Origin: a virus
Virus record (IMG/VR): IMGVR_UViG_3300049856_000083
Location: 1 to 34,422 of that record
Length of the DNA stretch: 34,422 bases
Strand: one strand, 5' to 3'
Shown here: positions 17,949-26,740 of the stretch, one piece after another
Numbering within the stretch: the first letter of the stretch is position 1
How the letters are laid out: the number at the start of each line of letters is the position of its first letter
Program-made: the position numbers and the translations under genes
Notes under the pieces: generated by a model
The model's database searches: none
Seen by the model: the letters and a program-made list of their open reading frames with translations, nothing else
What the model was told of the DNA's origin: nothing

Positions 17949-19546
17949 GCATAGCCGCCTACGCCTACGCCGACGCGCAGTTGATGGCCGATGACGAGCT
18001 GTACTGCCGCAACCTGGTCAAGATAAAGCAGAAAGAGTCCGGCGCGCTGGTCAGTTTCACGTGGAACAACGCGCAGCGCAAGTTGCATGAGCTGCTGGAG
18101 GAGCAAAAGCGCAAAACCGGCCGCGTACGCGCGCTTATTCTCAAGTACCGGCAGGGCGGCATCAGCACCTACATCGCGGCGCGCTTCTACAAGCGCACGT
18201 CGATGGCGATGGGGAAGAAAACCTACATCCTGACCCATGAGGACCCAGCAACGCAAAACCTGTTCAACATGGTCAAGCGCGTCCATGACAACATACCGGG
18301 CGACTACCGGCCCAAGGACACCGCGAAGAACGCCAACCAGTTGAAATTCGGTGAGCTCGATAGCGAGTACGCAATCGGCACCGCACAGAACGTGCATGGC
18401 GGCGGCCGGTCGAGCACCATTCACCTGTTCCACGGATCGGAAGTGGCATTCTGGGCGCAGGCGTCGACACACTTCTCCGGCGTCATGCAGGCCGTTCCGG
18501 ATGCCAACGACACCGAGGTCATCCTCGAAACCACCGGAAACGGGCCGCAGGGCGAGTTTTACGACCAGTGGCGCAAGGCTGAGGCCGGCGAGAGCGACTT
18601 CATTGCGATTTTCCTGCCGTGGTTCATCCAGGATGAGTACCGCAAGCCGGCCGGCACCTACAAGCCGTTCGAGTTGAGCAAGGAGGAGCGCGAATACCGC
18701 GATGAGTGGCAGCTCGATCAGGAGCAAATGGCGTGGATGCACTTCAAGAGCATCCAGTTGGGCGGCAAGCCGGGCGAAATCTCCTGGCTGTTCCGGCAGG
18801 AGTACCCCGCCAGTGCACAAGAAGCGTTTCAGGCCGGCGGCGACTCGCCATTTATCACGCCGAAGGTCATCAACGAGGCGCGCAAGCGCGTGCTGCCGGT
18901 AGAGACTTATCAGCATGCGCCCATCGTGCTCGGCTGCGACATCGCACGAAACAAGGGCGGTGGTGACGCCAACCGGATACTCGACCGGCAGGGGCGGCGC
19001 CTGGGCGGCATCTACAACCACAAGTTTTACAGCGACGACATCATGGAAGTGGCCGACGAAATCATCAAGGCCATCGTCGCAACGCAGTGCCGCGCCGCAT
19101 TTATCGATATCACCGGCCTGGGTGCCGGTGCTTACGATGCGGTGGTGCGCGCCGGCTACGGGGATCGCTGCGTGGCTGTCAATTTTGGCGCAACGGCGCG
19201 CGAAAACGAAAAATTCCTCAACGTGCGCGCCGAAATGTGGTGGAACATGGCCGAGTGGTTCAAGTCTCCCATTGGCTGCCAGATGCCGGATGATGACGAG
19301 CTGCACCGCCACATCGCCGCGCCGATATACGGGCCTGGAAAGTGCCGGTTTGACGCCAATTCGGTGTTCCAACTGGAGTCCAAAGAGTCGATTTACGGCA
19401 GATTGAAGTTTTCCCCGGACGGTGGCGACGCCGCGGCATTGACTTTTGCGCAAAACGTGTATGATGCGACGGCGGACAACCGCCCGGAGTGGGCGAAAAG
19501 GCTGGCGCAGCAGGACACACACTCAGGATCATGGATGTCCAGATGA
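17945..19546 (+). CDS. terL: terminase large subunit
   Basis: The 533-residue motor-nuclease cuts and pumps DNA into the prohead at the portal. A Walker A-type loop KYRQGGIS lies at residues 67-74 (the short terminase form), a Walker B-like FHGSEVAFW at 162-170 with E166, and the coupling motif ETTGNGP at 195-201. The C-terminal RNase H-like nuclease has acidic residues D332 (GCDIARNKGGGD), D388 (FIDITGLGAGAYD) and D495 (PDGGDAAALTFA). ATG 17945 overlaps the TGA of the nuclease-like gene; upstream in-frame codons lie in that gene. The two genes after it are small virion proteins and the portal follows. Confidence 0.93.
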   Translation: MSIAAYAYADAQLMADDELYCRNLVKIKQKESGALVSFTWNNAQRKLHELLEEQKRKTGRVRALILKYRQGGISTYIAARFYKRTSMAMGKKTYILTHEDPATQNLFNMVKRVHDNIPGDYRPKDTAKNANQLKFGELDSEYAIGTAQNVHGGGRSSTIHLFHGSEVAFWAQASTHFSGVMQAVPDANDTEVILETTGNGPQGEFYDQWRKAEAGESDFIAIFLPWFIQDEYRKPAGTYKPFELSKEEREYRDEWQLDQEQMAWMHFKSIQLGGKPGEISWLFRQEYPASAQEAFQAGGDSPFITPKVINEARKRVLPVETYQHAPIVLGCDIARNKGGGDANRILDRQGRRLGGIYNHKFYSDDIMEVADEIIKAIVATQCRAAFIDITGLGAGAYDAVVRAGYGDRCVAVNFGATARENEKFLNVRAEMWWNMAEWFKSPIGCQMPDDDELHRHIAAPIYGPGKCRFDANSVFQLESKESIYGRLKFSPDGGDAAALTFAQNVYDATADNRPEWAKRLAQQDTHSGSWMSR

Positions 19547-19579
19547 TTTTTTCAACTTCACCACTTCGAGGAGCACATC

Positions 19580-19981
19580 ATGGGCATGAATGACCGGGCA
19601 GGGCAGGGCACCGTTGGCGCGGATGCCGCCAATTTCTTCCAGATTGAGGTTGACATCGCCGACGTGTCGGCCGACACGTCGTATTTCTCCATCGTGCCGT
19701 TCAGCGCGCGCTTGGCGAGGATTTACGGCATCGTCGATGGTGCCATTGCCACCGCAGACCTCGTCATCACCGCCAAAAACAATGCCGGCACCGCAATCAC
19801 CGGTGGCGCGCTGACATTGGCCACCGCCGGCTCGGCTGCGGGCACCAATGGATCGGTCGACCCGACCGCTGGCAATGTGTTCACCCAAGGACAGAAGGTT
19901 GAGCTCGCGCTCACCGGTGCGGGGGCTGGCGGCACGCCGCGCGGCCACGTCACCATGATTTTCGAGAAAACCGGCCCGTAA
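19580..19981 (+). CDS. small beta-rich virion protein (hypothetical)
   Basis: The 133-residue product starts MGMNDRAGQGTVGADAANFF, with GAGGAG 6 bases before ATG 19580. It is Gly/Ala/Thr-rich with alternating strands (FFQIEVDIADVSADTSYFSI, GAIATADLVITAKNNAGTAI), typical of a jelly-roll or Ig-like capsid-bound protein. It lies between terL and the portal. A head decoration or minor virion protein is likely by composition and place, not by motif. Confidence 0.7.
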   Translation: MGMNDRAGQGTVGADAANFFQIEVDIADVSADTSYFSIVPFSARLARIYGIVDGAIATADLVITAKNNAGTAITGGALTLATAGSAAGTNGSVDPTAGNVFTQGQKVELALTGAGAGGTPRGHVTMIFEKTGP

Positions 19982-20010
19982 CGCGCCTTCCGTATCAACA
20001 ATAAGGCGCG
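19982..20010 (+). other. intergenic hairpin
   Basis: CGCGCCTT (19982-19989) pairs with AAGGCGCG (20003-20010), a perfect 8-bp stem with 13-base loop, between the small virion gene and the coiled-coil gene. There is no U run after it, so it is not a standard intrinsic terminator. It may be an RNA-processing or stabilising hairpin. Confidence 0.45.
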
Positions 20011-20035
20011 CAGCGCCATGAAAACGGAGGACGTT

Positions 20036-20428
20036 ATGGCCGATCCAGCAATCCCGCCAGGGGTGCTTGATGATGCTTTCAAGTGGGGGCTCGGCGTGGT
20101 GTCTACTGTCGCCGCATGGCTGTTCCGAGACTTGCACCAGCGCATTGAAGGCGCGAAGGCAGCCGCAGCGGCAGACCTGGGCGCGCACAAGGCCCACATT
20201 CAGCGTGACCTTGATGCCATGAACCTGGAAATCGACCGGCGCCGCGACATCGAGGCGAAACTGTTCGATGAGATCGGAAAGGCCGAGAACAAAAACGCCG
20301 AGCGCTACAACGCCCTGGCGCGCGACATGCACGAAAAGCACCTGTTCCTGACCAACAACATGCACACGATGCACACCGACATCATCGGCCGCATCGACCG
20401 CGTGATGGAACGCAACGGGAAGGGCTGA
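20036..20428 (+). CDS. membrane-anchored coiled-coil protein
   Basis: ATG 20036 is picked because GGAGG stands at 20026-20030; ATG 20018 would give six more residues. The 130-residue product has a hydrophobic helix near the N-terminus (FKWGLGVVSTVAAWLF), then a long charged helix (AHIQRDLDAMNLEIDRRRDI and onwards), ending NMHTMHTDIIGRIDRVMERN. This resembles XhlA-like or other phage membrane-anchored coiled coils. The stop overlaps the start of the portal gene. Its role is open: a holin-like or scaffolding function is only a guess. Confidence 0.66.
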   Translation: MADPAIPPGVLDDAFKWGLGVVSTVAAWLFRDLHQRIEGAKAAAAADLGAHKAHIQRDLDAMNLEIDRRRDIEAKLFDEIGKAENKNAERYNALARDMHEKHLFLTNNMHTMHTDIIGRIDRVMERNGKG

Positions 20429-22509
20429 TGTTCGACATCATCGCCAAGCGGGAGATTCGCCCTGACCAGATACCGCGCCAGGACGCGGAACTCATTATGG
20501 TCATGGCCGAGCGCCACAATCGCGCCACCGCCGGCATGAGCGATTGGGCGACCAAGGCCAAGGAGTCGATCGAATTTGTCGAGGGCAAGCAGTGGAGCGC
20601 CGCCGACCTCGCCAAGAACAAGGAGGAGGGGCGCCCGAGCCTGACCTTCAACAAGATGAACAACCTGCTACGGCTGGTGGTGGGCTACTACCAGCAGCAG
20701 CGCACCGATGCGCGCTTCCGGCCATCCGATGAGTCTGGCACCAGCGAGGAAACCGCGCAGGGCATCACCAAGGTCAGTAAGGCCATCGGTGAAATGAATG
20801 ATGAGCAGTACGTTGAGGGCGAAGTCATCCTCGACGGCCTTTGTACCGGCCGCGGCTACATCGACCAGCGCCTCGACTTCAACACCAATATGTTCGGCGA
20901 CATCAGCGTGACAGCGCGCGACCCGTTCACCATAAAACTCGATCCGGACGGCAGCAGCTACGACATCAACGAGACTTGCGGCTATGTGATCGAGGACCGG
21001 TTTGTCAGTATCGACGAGATTGAAGCGACCTATGGCGCCGGCGCGGCCACACTGCTCTATCCGCTGGTGATGGGTGCCGGATTCACCGGTATGCCCGGCG
21101 GCAGCAGCATCAACGAATTCATCGAAGCCATCACCCCTTGGCGCAATTTCGGTGGCGCGCAGGACAGCATGGGCGTTCGCGCCGGCGCGATGGAAGCCTT
21201 CATGTCGCAGTGCTACGACACCGCACGAAAAACGGTTCGTCTCATGGACATCCAGCATAAGGTGCGGGTGCCATCGCGCTTCTGGGCAGACCTGGAGACA
21301 GGCGACCTTGAGTTGATTCCAGACAACTTCACACAGGAGCAGATCGCAAAGACGCTGGCGTGGTCAGAGCAGTATTGGGGCAAGATTGGTAAGCCGAACC
21401 CGATGCGCGTGCTGCACCGCATGGCTGATCGCTACCGCTGGACCACGATGGTTGGCGACATCGTCGTCTACAACAAGTGGAGCCCCTACCAGAGCTACAC
21501 CATGACGCCGTATTTTCCGTATTTCCGCCGCGGCGTCACGCGCGGCATGATGGAGGATCTGCTGGACCCGCAGCGTGAGGTCAACAAGCGCCGCAGCGCC
21601 AATATCGACATCACCACGCGCAGCGCGCACTCCGGCTGGAAATATCACGCCGATGGGCTATCTACCGAAGAAGAAGCCAAACTCAAGAAATACGGAGCGG
21701 CCCCTGGCCTGAATTTGAAGTGGAAGGGCCAGCCGTTTATGAAGCCCGAGAAAATTGAGCCGTCGAGCCCGTCGCAGGCGTTCGAGCGCCTTGAGCTGCG
21801 CTCGGCAGACGACCTCAAGGAAATCTCCGGCGTCAATGATTCCCTGCTTGGCCTGGTCGACAAGGTGCAGTCCGGTCGCGCGCTCGAAGCGCGCCAGAAA
21901 CAAGGCGTAATGACGATCCAGATGTACATGGACAACCGCATCCGCACTTCGGTTCTCAAGTACAAGCGCCGGCTGGAGTTGATCCAGACCAAGTACACCC
22001 AGGCGCGCGTGTTCCGCATCATCGGAGACAGCGGCCAGCCGGAAATGGTGCAACTGAACAAAATGGACGAGGCCGGCCGCATCATCAACGATGTCACGCT
22101 CGGGAAATTCAGTGTCAGCGTCGATACCACGCCGGTCAGCGCTTCCTTCATGCAGGCGCAGTTCGAGGAATTGATGGATCTGGTCGAGAAGGGCGTCATT
22201 CCGAGGGAAATCGTGCAGGACGTGGCGATCGAAGTATCGAGCCTGCCGCACAAGGAAGCCCTCAAGAAGCGCGCCGAAATCATGCAGGCGGCAATGGGGC
22301 TGCCAACCATCGCGCAACTGGAAATGGGCAACGTGCCGCCGCTTGCCGTTGGGCCGGACGGGCAACCGATGCCTGCCGCGCAGGCCGGCAACATCAATCC
22401 GGCGATCGGCGGCGCACCGCAAGGTGGTGGTCCACCAGGCGTCGGACATGCAAGCCTGCCGTCAAGGGCGGCTCAGCGGGATCAACAAGCCGTAGGTGCG
22501 CCGGCCTAA
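20428..22509 (+). CDS. portal protein, P22 type
   Basis: The 693-residue product has the size and pattern of P22-like portals: N-terminal helix with AELIMVMAERHNRATAGMSD, WATKAKESIEFVEGKQWSAA and the NKMNNLLRLVVGYYQQQRTD stretch, then a long wing region and a clip/stem region ahead of a Gly/Pro-rich tail. Portals form a dodecameric ring at one capsid vertex through which terminase drives DNA. It is similar in length to P22 gp1 (about 725). ATG 20428 overlaps the TGA of the coiled-coil gene. The tail after about residue 640 (VGPDGQPMPAAQAGNINPAI) is disordered. Confidence 0.88.
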   Translation: MFDIIAKREIRPDQIPRQDAELIMVMAERHNRATAGMSDWATKAKESIEFVEGKQWSAADLAKNKEEGRPSLTFNKMNNLLRLVVGYYQQQRTDARFRPSDESGTSEETAQGITKVSKAIGEMNDEQYVEGEVILDGLCTGRGYIDQRLDFNTNMFGDISVTARDPFTIKLDPDGSSYDINETCGYVIEDRFVSIDEIEATYGAGAATLLYPLVMGAGFTGMPGGSSINEFIEAITPWRNFGGAQDSMGVRAGAMEAFMSQCYDTARKTVRLMDIQHKVRVPSRFWADLETGDLELIPDNFTQEQIAKTLAWSEQYWGKIGKPNPMRVLHRMADRYRWTTMVGDIVVYNKWSPYQSYTMTPYFPYFRRGVTRGMMEDLLDPQREVNKRRSANIDITTRSAHSGWKYHADGLSTEEEAKLKKYGAAPGLNLKWKGQPFMKPEKIEPSSPSQAFERLELRSADDLKEISGVNDSLLGLVDKVQSGRALEARQKQGVMTIQMYMDNRIRTSVLKYKRRLELIQTKYTQARVFRIIGDSGQPEMVQLNKMDEAGRIINDVTLGKFSVSVDTTPVSASFMQAQFEELMDLVEKGVIPREIVQDVAIEVSSLPHKEALKKRAEIMQAAMGLPTIAQLEMGNVPPLAVGPDGQPMPAAQAGNINPAIGGAPQGGGPPGVGHASLPSRAAQRDQQAVGAPA

Positions 22510-22537
22510 GCGCGCCACCATGAAAAAGGAGATTCAA

Positions 22538-22921
22538 ATGGCAAAAATTCGACTCGGGTATGACGTGATCGTGGTGCAGGAAAATGATGGCGTGGAAAAT
22601 CAGGCCTTCGTCGGCAAGGTGATCCGCGACAACTCGCCAAGCGGCTTCGATGTCGCCGTGATGGACTACGCCGAACATCAGGAAACGCCGGCCAACAACC
22701 TGGGCGCGGTGACGGTCATTGGCGGCATGTTTCACGCAGGCGATACCGCGCGCAATCAGCCCGAAGGCCATTCCGGGGAACTGACCTATCTGCGCACGCT
22801 CGGCGAGCACTACGAAATCCTCGATGCGCGCGAGCACGCGGCGCGCGCGGCCGCGGCTGAGCTACCGGACAGCTTACCGGCAGATGCCGTTGGCGCCAGC
22901 GCAGCGCAAGACGGCGCCTGA
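22538..22921 (+). CDS. small phage protein after portal
   Basis: ATG 22538 follows GGAG by 6 bases; two ATG-type starts upstream (22496, 22520) are in frame but have no binding site. The product (127 residues) begins MAKIRLGYDVIVVQENDGVE and is beta-rich with a conserved-looking DYAEHQETPANNLGAVTVIG. The end is Ala-rich (LPADAVGASAAQDGA). A virion or assembly role is likely from its place between portal and scaffold; no family is recognised. Confidence 0.68.
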   Translation: MAKIRLGYDVIVVQENDGVENQAFVGKVIRDNSPSGFDVAVMDYAEHQETPANNLGAVTVIGGMFHAGDTARNQPEGHSGELTYLRTLGEHYEILDAREHAARAAAAELPDSLPADAVGASAAQDGA

Positions 22922-22923
22922 TC

Positions 22924-23457
22924 GTGAGCCTCATCCTCCAAGGCGAGGGCATCGGCAAGTCAGTCCACGGACTCGAGGACCGGCTGATCGGTGCGCGCCT
23001 GCTTGGCTGGATGGTACGCGAGTCGGCCGGCTGCAACTGGTGGATCTGCGGCCTCACCCACGACGGCAAGATCATCACATGGGACTCGACCGCCCAGGCC
23101 GCCAGTCTGGACAAGGCGCTCGACGTGCCGCGCGACAAGGTGCATTTTGCTACGCAGGCATTGTCCGCGCTGGTCGAAGTGGGCGATGACGGCACCTGGC
23201 TGGTCGCGTGGATCGACAACTGCAAACGCTTCTACCTTCTCTGGAAGGATGAGGACGGCGACATCCAAATCCCGATTGAGATTGACTGCATCGGTGGATG
23301 GCTGAAACTGCGCGAGTGGCAGCCACGCCACTTCGTTGAGCACGCCACCACCGCGATGGCGACGTGGAAGGAAATCCACAAGCGCATGGAATACGGCGCT
23401 GGCCAGCAGATCAAGCTCGCCAAGGGCGACAAGCCGACCGCGCCTGGCGTCATGTGA
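22924..23457 (+). CDS. unrecognised phage protein, 177 residues
   Basis: It starts with GTG at 22924, two bases after the previous stop, and reads MSLILQGEGIGKSVHGLEDR. The body is beta-rich with several Trp (SAGCNWWICGLTHDGKIITW; KRFYLLWKDEDGDIQIPIEI), then a helix (EHATTAMATWKEIHKRMEYG) and a basic tail. No catalytic motif is seen. It is just upstream of an internal promoter and the scaffold gene, so it closes the portal sub-operon. Confidence 0.66.
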   Translation: MSLILQGEGIGKSVHGLEDRLIGARLLGWMVRESAGCNWWICGLTHDGKIITWDSTAQAASLDKALDVPRDKVHFATQALSALVEVGDDGTWLVAWIDNCKRFYLLWKDEDGDIQIPIEIDCIGGWLKLREWQPRHFVEHATTAMATWKEIHKRMEYGAGQQIKLAKGDKPTAPGVM

Positions 23458-23465
23458 CGAAAACT

Positions 23466-23502
23466 TGACAGATTGAGTATTGGCGCATAATCTGCGCCAA
23501 TT
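23466..23502 (+). promoter_or_regulatory. promoter overlapped by perfect palindrome, before scaffold gene
   Basis: TTGACA at 23466-23471 is followed by TAATCT (23489-23494, 17 bases) or CATAAT (23487-23492, 15 bases). A 9-bp perfect inverted repeat, ATTGGCGCA (23480-23488) and TGCGCCAAT (23494-23502) with a 5-base centre, covers the -10. It may be an operator, or a hairpin in the read-through transcript. It would give separate control of scaffold and coat genes. Confidence 0.6.
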
Positions 23503-23559
23503 ACCGCCGCCGGGGAATCGGGCGCGCAGCAAAACGAAATCGCAGTACCGCCGCCGGGC
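23503..23559 (+). repeat. GC-rich direct repeats in leader
   Basis: TACCGCCGCCGGG occurs at 23503-23515 and 23547-23559, 44 bases apart, each followed by three variable bases and TCGGGCG. They lie in the 143-base untranslated stretch before the scaffold gene, right after the promoter palindrome. Each copy can form a small GC hairpin (CGCC with GGCG). The significance is unknown. Confidence 0.55.
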
Positions 23560-23600
23560 TTCGGGCGAATCGGACGTACCCACCGTATTGAGGGCACAAA

Positions 23601-24689
23601 ATGGCAGTCTCCCAGAACAGTTTGAGCAATGAAGGAATTGATACCGAGCCACCAGCACCAGCACCGTCAGATTCGCCCGTAACACCGGTTCCAGGGGCGC
23701 AGGCAGCAGCAACGCCGGCACCCGCAGCAGCGGTAGAGGACGACCTCGACAGGGAATTGCGTCTTACGCAAGAACGTATTGCGAAAGAGGCGGGAGCACC
23801 AGCGGCGCCAGCAGCACCGGCAACGCCAGGCGCACCAGCCGCACCGGCAGCAGCAGCGCCGGCCGCACCTGTTGATGGCCAACCGAAACCGCAGCCGAAA
23901 ATGGTTCCACTGGCTGTCGCAACCGCCGAAAGGGACAAGCGACAGCAGGCAGAGCGTGAGGCCGCGTACTACCGAGGGATTGCGGATGCAGCAACCGCAA
24001 ACGCAACAGGCAAGCCCCTCCCTGGTACGCATGTTGAAGCACCACCGCCGGCGGAAACGCCGCAACAGGCGATGGAGCGGATCAAGGCCGAGCAGATTGC
24101 ACTCGCCGATCAGTACGATCAGGGCACGATCAAAACGGTTGATTGGGAACGGCAGCGTCAGGCACTCAACGATCAGGAATGGAACATACGCGCGCAAACC
24201 ATCGCTCCGCCGGCACAAGCGCCGATTGCGGACCAGCTTTACGAGGAGCAGGCAACTCAGCGACTCGAGGCGGCGTACCCCATTTTGAACACCCTCCAGG
24301 CGGAGGATTTTCAGGCGTTGGCTGTCATGGCACGACGGGAAGCCGCGCGCGAGGGGGTTGCAATCCCCAACAACGCGCTCGGCACGATTCAACTCCGCGA
24401 GCGGGTTGCAAAACTCGCTGTCAAGAACTTTGGGAACGGGGCTGCACCCGCTTCGCCACAACCGCCGGGCACGCAGCCGGCACACCGGAATGCAAGCGCG
24501 GCCGATCTGGCCGTGAATCATCCGGTGAACGTATCGAATCTCGGCGCCGGTGCGCAGGGAACGGGAATGACGGACGCGCAAGCGAACGCCGCTCTGGATG
24601 CTCTGACCACAGAGGATCAGAAAATTGCCTTCCTGAACGCAAATCCGGCGATCTTCCAACGCGCGATGCAGCGAGCCTCACCCGGATAG
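23601..24689 (+). CDS. scaffolding protein (probable)
   Basis: The 362-residue product is directly upstream of the capsid gene. It has a Pro/Ala-rich disordered first 100 residues, a charged helical middle (YDQGTIKTVDWERQRQALND; SLRLEAAYP-like segments) and an Ala/Gly-rich end. Scaffold proteins of P22-like phages are helical, acidic and flexible with a coat-binding C-terminus; here MTDAQANAALDALTTEDQKI near the end could be that part. GAGGG and spacing before ATG 23601 are adequate. The case is by position and composition. Confidence 0.74.
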   Translation: MAVSQNSLSNEGIDTEPPAPAPSDSPVTPVPGAQAAATPAPAAAVEDDLDRELRLTQERIAKEAGAPAAPAAPATPGAPAAPAAAAPAAPVDGQPKPQPKMVPLAVATAERDKRQQAEREAAYYRGIADAATANATGKPLPGTHVEAPPPAETPQQAMERIKAEQIALADQYDQGTIKTVDWERQRQALNDQEWNIRAQTIAPPAQAPIADQLYEEQATQRLEAAYPILNTLQAEDFQALAVMARREAAREGVAIPNNALGTIQLRERVAKLAVKNFGNGAAPASPQPPGTQPAHRNASAADLAVNHPVNVSNLGAGAQGTGMTDAQANAALDALTTEDQKIAFLNANPAIFQRAMQRASPG

Positions 24690-24732
24690 CTCCGGCCCGC
24701 TTCGTCGCGCTCGCATAGAAGGAGTCACCAAC

Positions 24733-25851
24733 ATGGCAGCAACCGACTTCGGCGCACTGCAAGACCTCCAGAAAAAAGTATGGAGTTTGCAGATCAGCCG
24801 CCAGGGACGCGACGAATCGTTTTTCATGTCCAACGGCTTCATGGGCTCGTCTACGAGCGACATGAACCGACCGGTGCAGCGCATCACCGAATTGACGATT
24901 ACCGAAAAGGGTACGTCTGCGGTGCTCCCGCTTGTCACCGACCTTACCGGCTCGGGCGTCGTCAACGACAACCAGCTCGAAGGCAACGAAGAAGCGATCA
25001 ACACGGACAGCCAGACCATCCGCATTGACCAGCTCCGTAACGGCGTCAAATCGAAGGGCATCATGTCCGAGCAGGAAACCGTCATCCGGTTTCGTGCCAC
25101 CGGCAAGGACGTGCTCGCGTTTTGGCTGTCGGACTCGATCGACGAGCTTGGCTTCCTGACCGTTTCCGGTCGCGCCTACACCCTCAACGTCGACGGCAGC
25201 ACGCGTACCCTGGCAAGCCAGTGGCCGCAGCTCTCGTTCGCCGCCGATGTGGTGGCCGGATCGACCAACCGCGTGATCTACGCTGGCTCGGCGACCTCGG
25301 AAGGCACGCTCACCGCCGCTGACAAGTTCACCTGGAACCTGGTCATCAAGGCCAAGGCATTCGCCAAGCGCAAGCGCATCCGTGGTATCCGCGCTGGTGG
25401 CCGCCAGTATTACATCCTGGTGCTCTCGACCGAGCAGTGCCGCGATCTGGAGCAGGACGCGGATTACAAGTCGATTCAGGCGAACGCCATGCCACGCGGC
25501 ATGGACAATCCCCTGTTCACCAACGCGAAGAAGGTCATCAGCGACGTGGTCATCTACGACCACACCAAGGTATTCACCACCTTGGGTCTGGCGTCCGCTT
25601 CCAAGTGGGGTGCAGGCGGCCTTGTCGACGGCGCGCAAGCGATGTTGATGGGCGCACAGGCGATGGGCTTTTGCCAGCTTTCCAGTGGCGACAGCTACGA
25701 GGAGTCGGATAACACCGACTACAAGAACCGCCAGGGCATTGCGATCGGCCGGATCATCGGCTATCTCAAGCCGCAGTTCAAATCGCGCTACGATGCACAG
25801 TCCCGCGAGGACTATGGCGTCGTCCTCCTCAAAACCGCGGCTGCCGCTTAA
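24733..25851 (+). CDS. major capsid protein
   Basis: The 372-residue product is the likely coat protein: preceded by a strong AAGGAG at 24719-24724, after the scaffold gene and with a balanced sequence (LQDLQKKVWSLQISRQGRDE; VVNDNQLEGNEEAINTDSQT; VKSKGIMSEQETVIRFRATG). It follows the pattern of the DUF4043-type phage capsid family found with P22-type portals, as far as I recall. The end (LKPQFKSRYDAQSREDYGVV) matches capsid C-termini. The most expressed protein of the particle is expected here. Confidence 0.86.
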   Translation: MAATDFGALQDLQKKVWSLQISRQGRDESFFMSNGFMGSSTSDMNRPVQRITELTITEKGTSAVLPLVTDLTGSGVVNDNQLEGNEEAINTDSQTIRIDQLRNGVKSKGIMSEQETVIRFRATGKDVLAFWLSDSIDELGFLTVSGRAYTLNVDGSTRTLASQWPQLSFAADVVAGSTNRVIYAGSATSEGTLTAADKFTWNLVIKAKAFAKRKRIRGIRAGGRQYYILVLSTEQCRDLEQDADYKSIQANAMPRGMDNPLFTNAKKVISDVVIYDHTKVFTTLGLASASKWGAGGLVDGAQAMLMGAQAMGFCQLSSGDSYEESDNTDYKNRQGIAIGRIIGYLKPQFKSRYDAQSREDYGVVLLKTAAAA

Positions 25852-25890
25852 TAGCGACGCACAAAACAGCCCAACCAAGGAGCACACATC

Positions 25891-26664
25891 ATGGCAAAGC
25901 AACGCATCAAGTTTCAACTGTACGACCTGAACGCGGGCGGCGTTGGCGGCAATGCGCAGATCATCCGGAACAACACCGGCGGGTTTGTGCTTGTCTCCAA
26001 GGCCAGCAACCCGCAAAAGGCCACGCTGTTCACCAAGGCCGGCGCGTCCCAGAGCAACGGGATGTCGCTGACCAACGGCGGCGCCGAGTTTTACATCGAG
26101 GACAGCGTCGACACCACCGTCGACCTGTTCATCATGTCGCCGAGCGGTCACTTCGTATGCAAATACGGCGTGCTGCCCGGCTTCATCGAAATCGGTGTCG
26201 ATCTCAACCAGCGCCGCCAGATGGCGGTGGTGCCGTTCGCGGCGGTCGACTACACGGCGAACACCGAAACCTCCACCGGTTTCGTGTTTCCGAAGTCGGT
26301 CATCGAGTCGCCCAACATCGGCGTCGACGTGCAAACGCTGGAAGCAGCCAAGACCATCGCGTTCGGTTTCCTCTCCACGGAAACCGGCGGCGCGGCGGCG
26401 GGCTTTGCAACCGGCATGTCGCTGGCGGCAACCGGCCAAACGGCGGCAACGATGGCGGCTGGCGCGATCACCCTGGGATCTGTTCTCCAGGTGCTCACCA
26501 CCGGCGGCGCAGTGCCGGTGCCGCGTCCGTTCCCATGCACCGGCGTCGCCACCTTTGCCCGCACCTTGGGCCTGACGACATCGGCGGCCACGGCATCGGC
26601 AAAAGGGTACATCCAAGTGCCCTACATGCTCGGCGCTGCACAGCCGAACGCAGTATCGCCGTAA
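25891..26664 (+). CDS. minor virion or decoration protein
   Basis: The 257-residue product follows the coat gene by 39 bases, with AAGGAG before ATG 25891. It opens MAKQRIKFQLYDLNAGGVGG and has beta strands with Gly/Ala repeats (GGAAAGFATGMSLAATGQTA) and a Pro-containing strand (PVPRPFPCTGVATFARTLGL). This is typical of a capsid-bound decoration or head fibre protein. The gene is followed by the terminator at 26686-26720, so the head operon ends here. No specific family is recognised. Confidence 0.72.
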   Translation: MAKQRIKFQLYDLNAGGVGGNAQIIRNNTGGFVLVSKASNPQKATLFTKAGASQSNGMSLTNGGAEFYIEDSVDTTVDLFIMSPSGHFVCKYGVLPGFIEIGVDLNQRRQMAVVPFAAVDYTANTETSTGFVFPKSVIESPNIGVDVQTLEAAKTIAFGFLSTETGGAAAGFATGMSLAATGQTAATMAAGAITLGSVLQVLTTGGAVPVPRPFPCTGVATFARTLGLTTSAATASAKGYIQVPYMLGAAQPNAVSP

Positions 26665-26685
26665 CCCGGCAATCGGCGTATGATG

Positions 26686-26720
26686 AAGCCCGCGGGGACA
26701 CGATTCCCGCGGGCTTTTTT
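26686..26720 (+). terminator. intrinsic terminator after head genes
   Basis: AAGCCCGCGGG (26686-26696) pairs perfectly with CCCGCGGGCTT (26706-26716), an 11-bp stem with a 9-base loop. The T run begins inside the stem and ends at 26720. It stands 22 bases after the decoration gene and should reduce transcription into the tail genes. Confidence 0.9.
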
Positions 26721-26740
26721 ACACCACACAGGAGAACATG

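Noticed and set aside
17855-19522. 555-residue minus-strand frame opposite terL
   Set aside because: terL on the plus strand shows all terminase motifs; the antisense product is low complexity.
24421-26616. 731-residue open frame on the minus strand across scaffold, capsid and decoration genes
   Set aside because: It lies opposite genes with good binding sites and virion-protein features. Its product is Arg/His-rich with no fold, as expected for the antisense of GC-rich codons.
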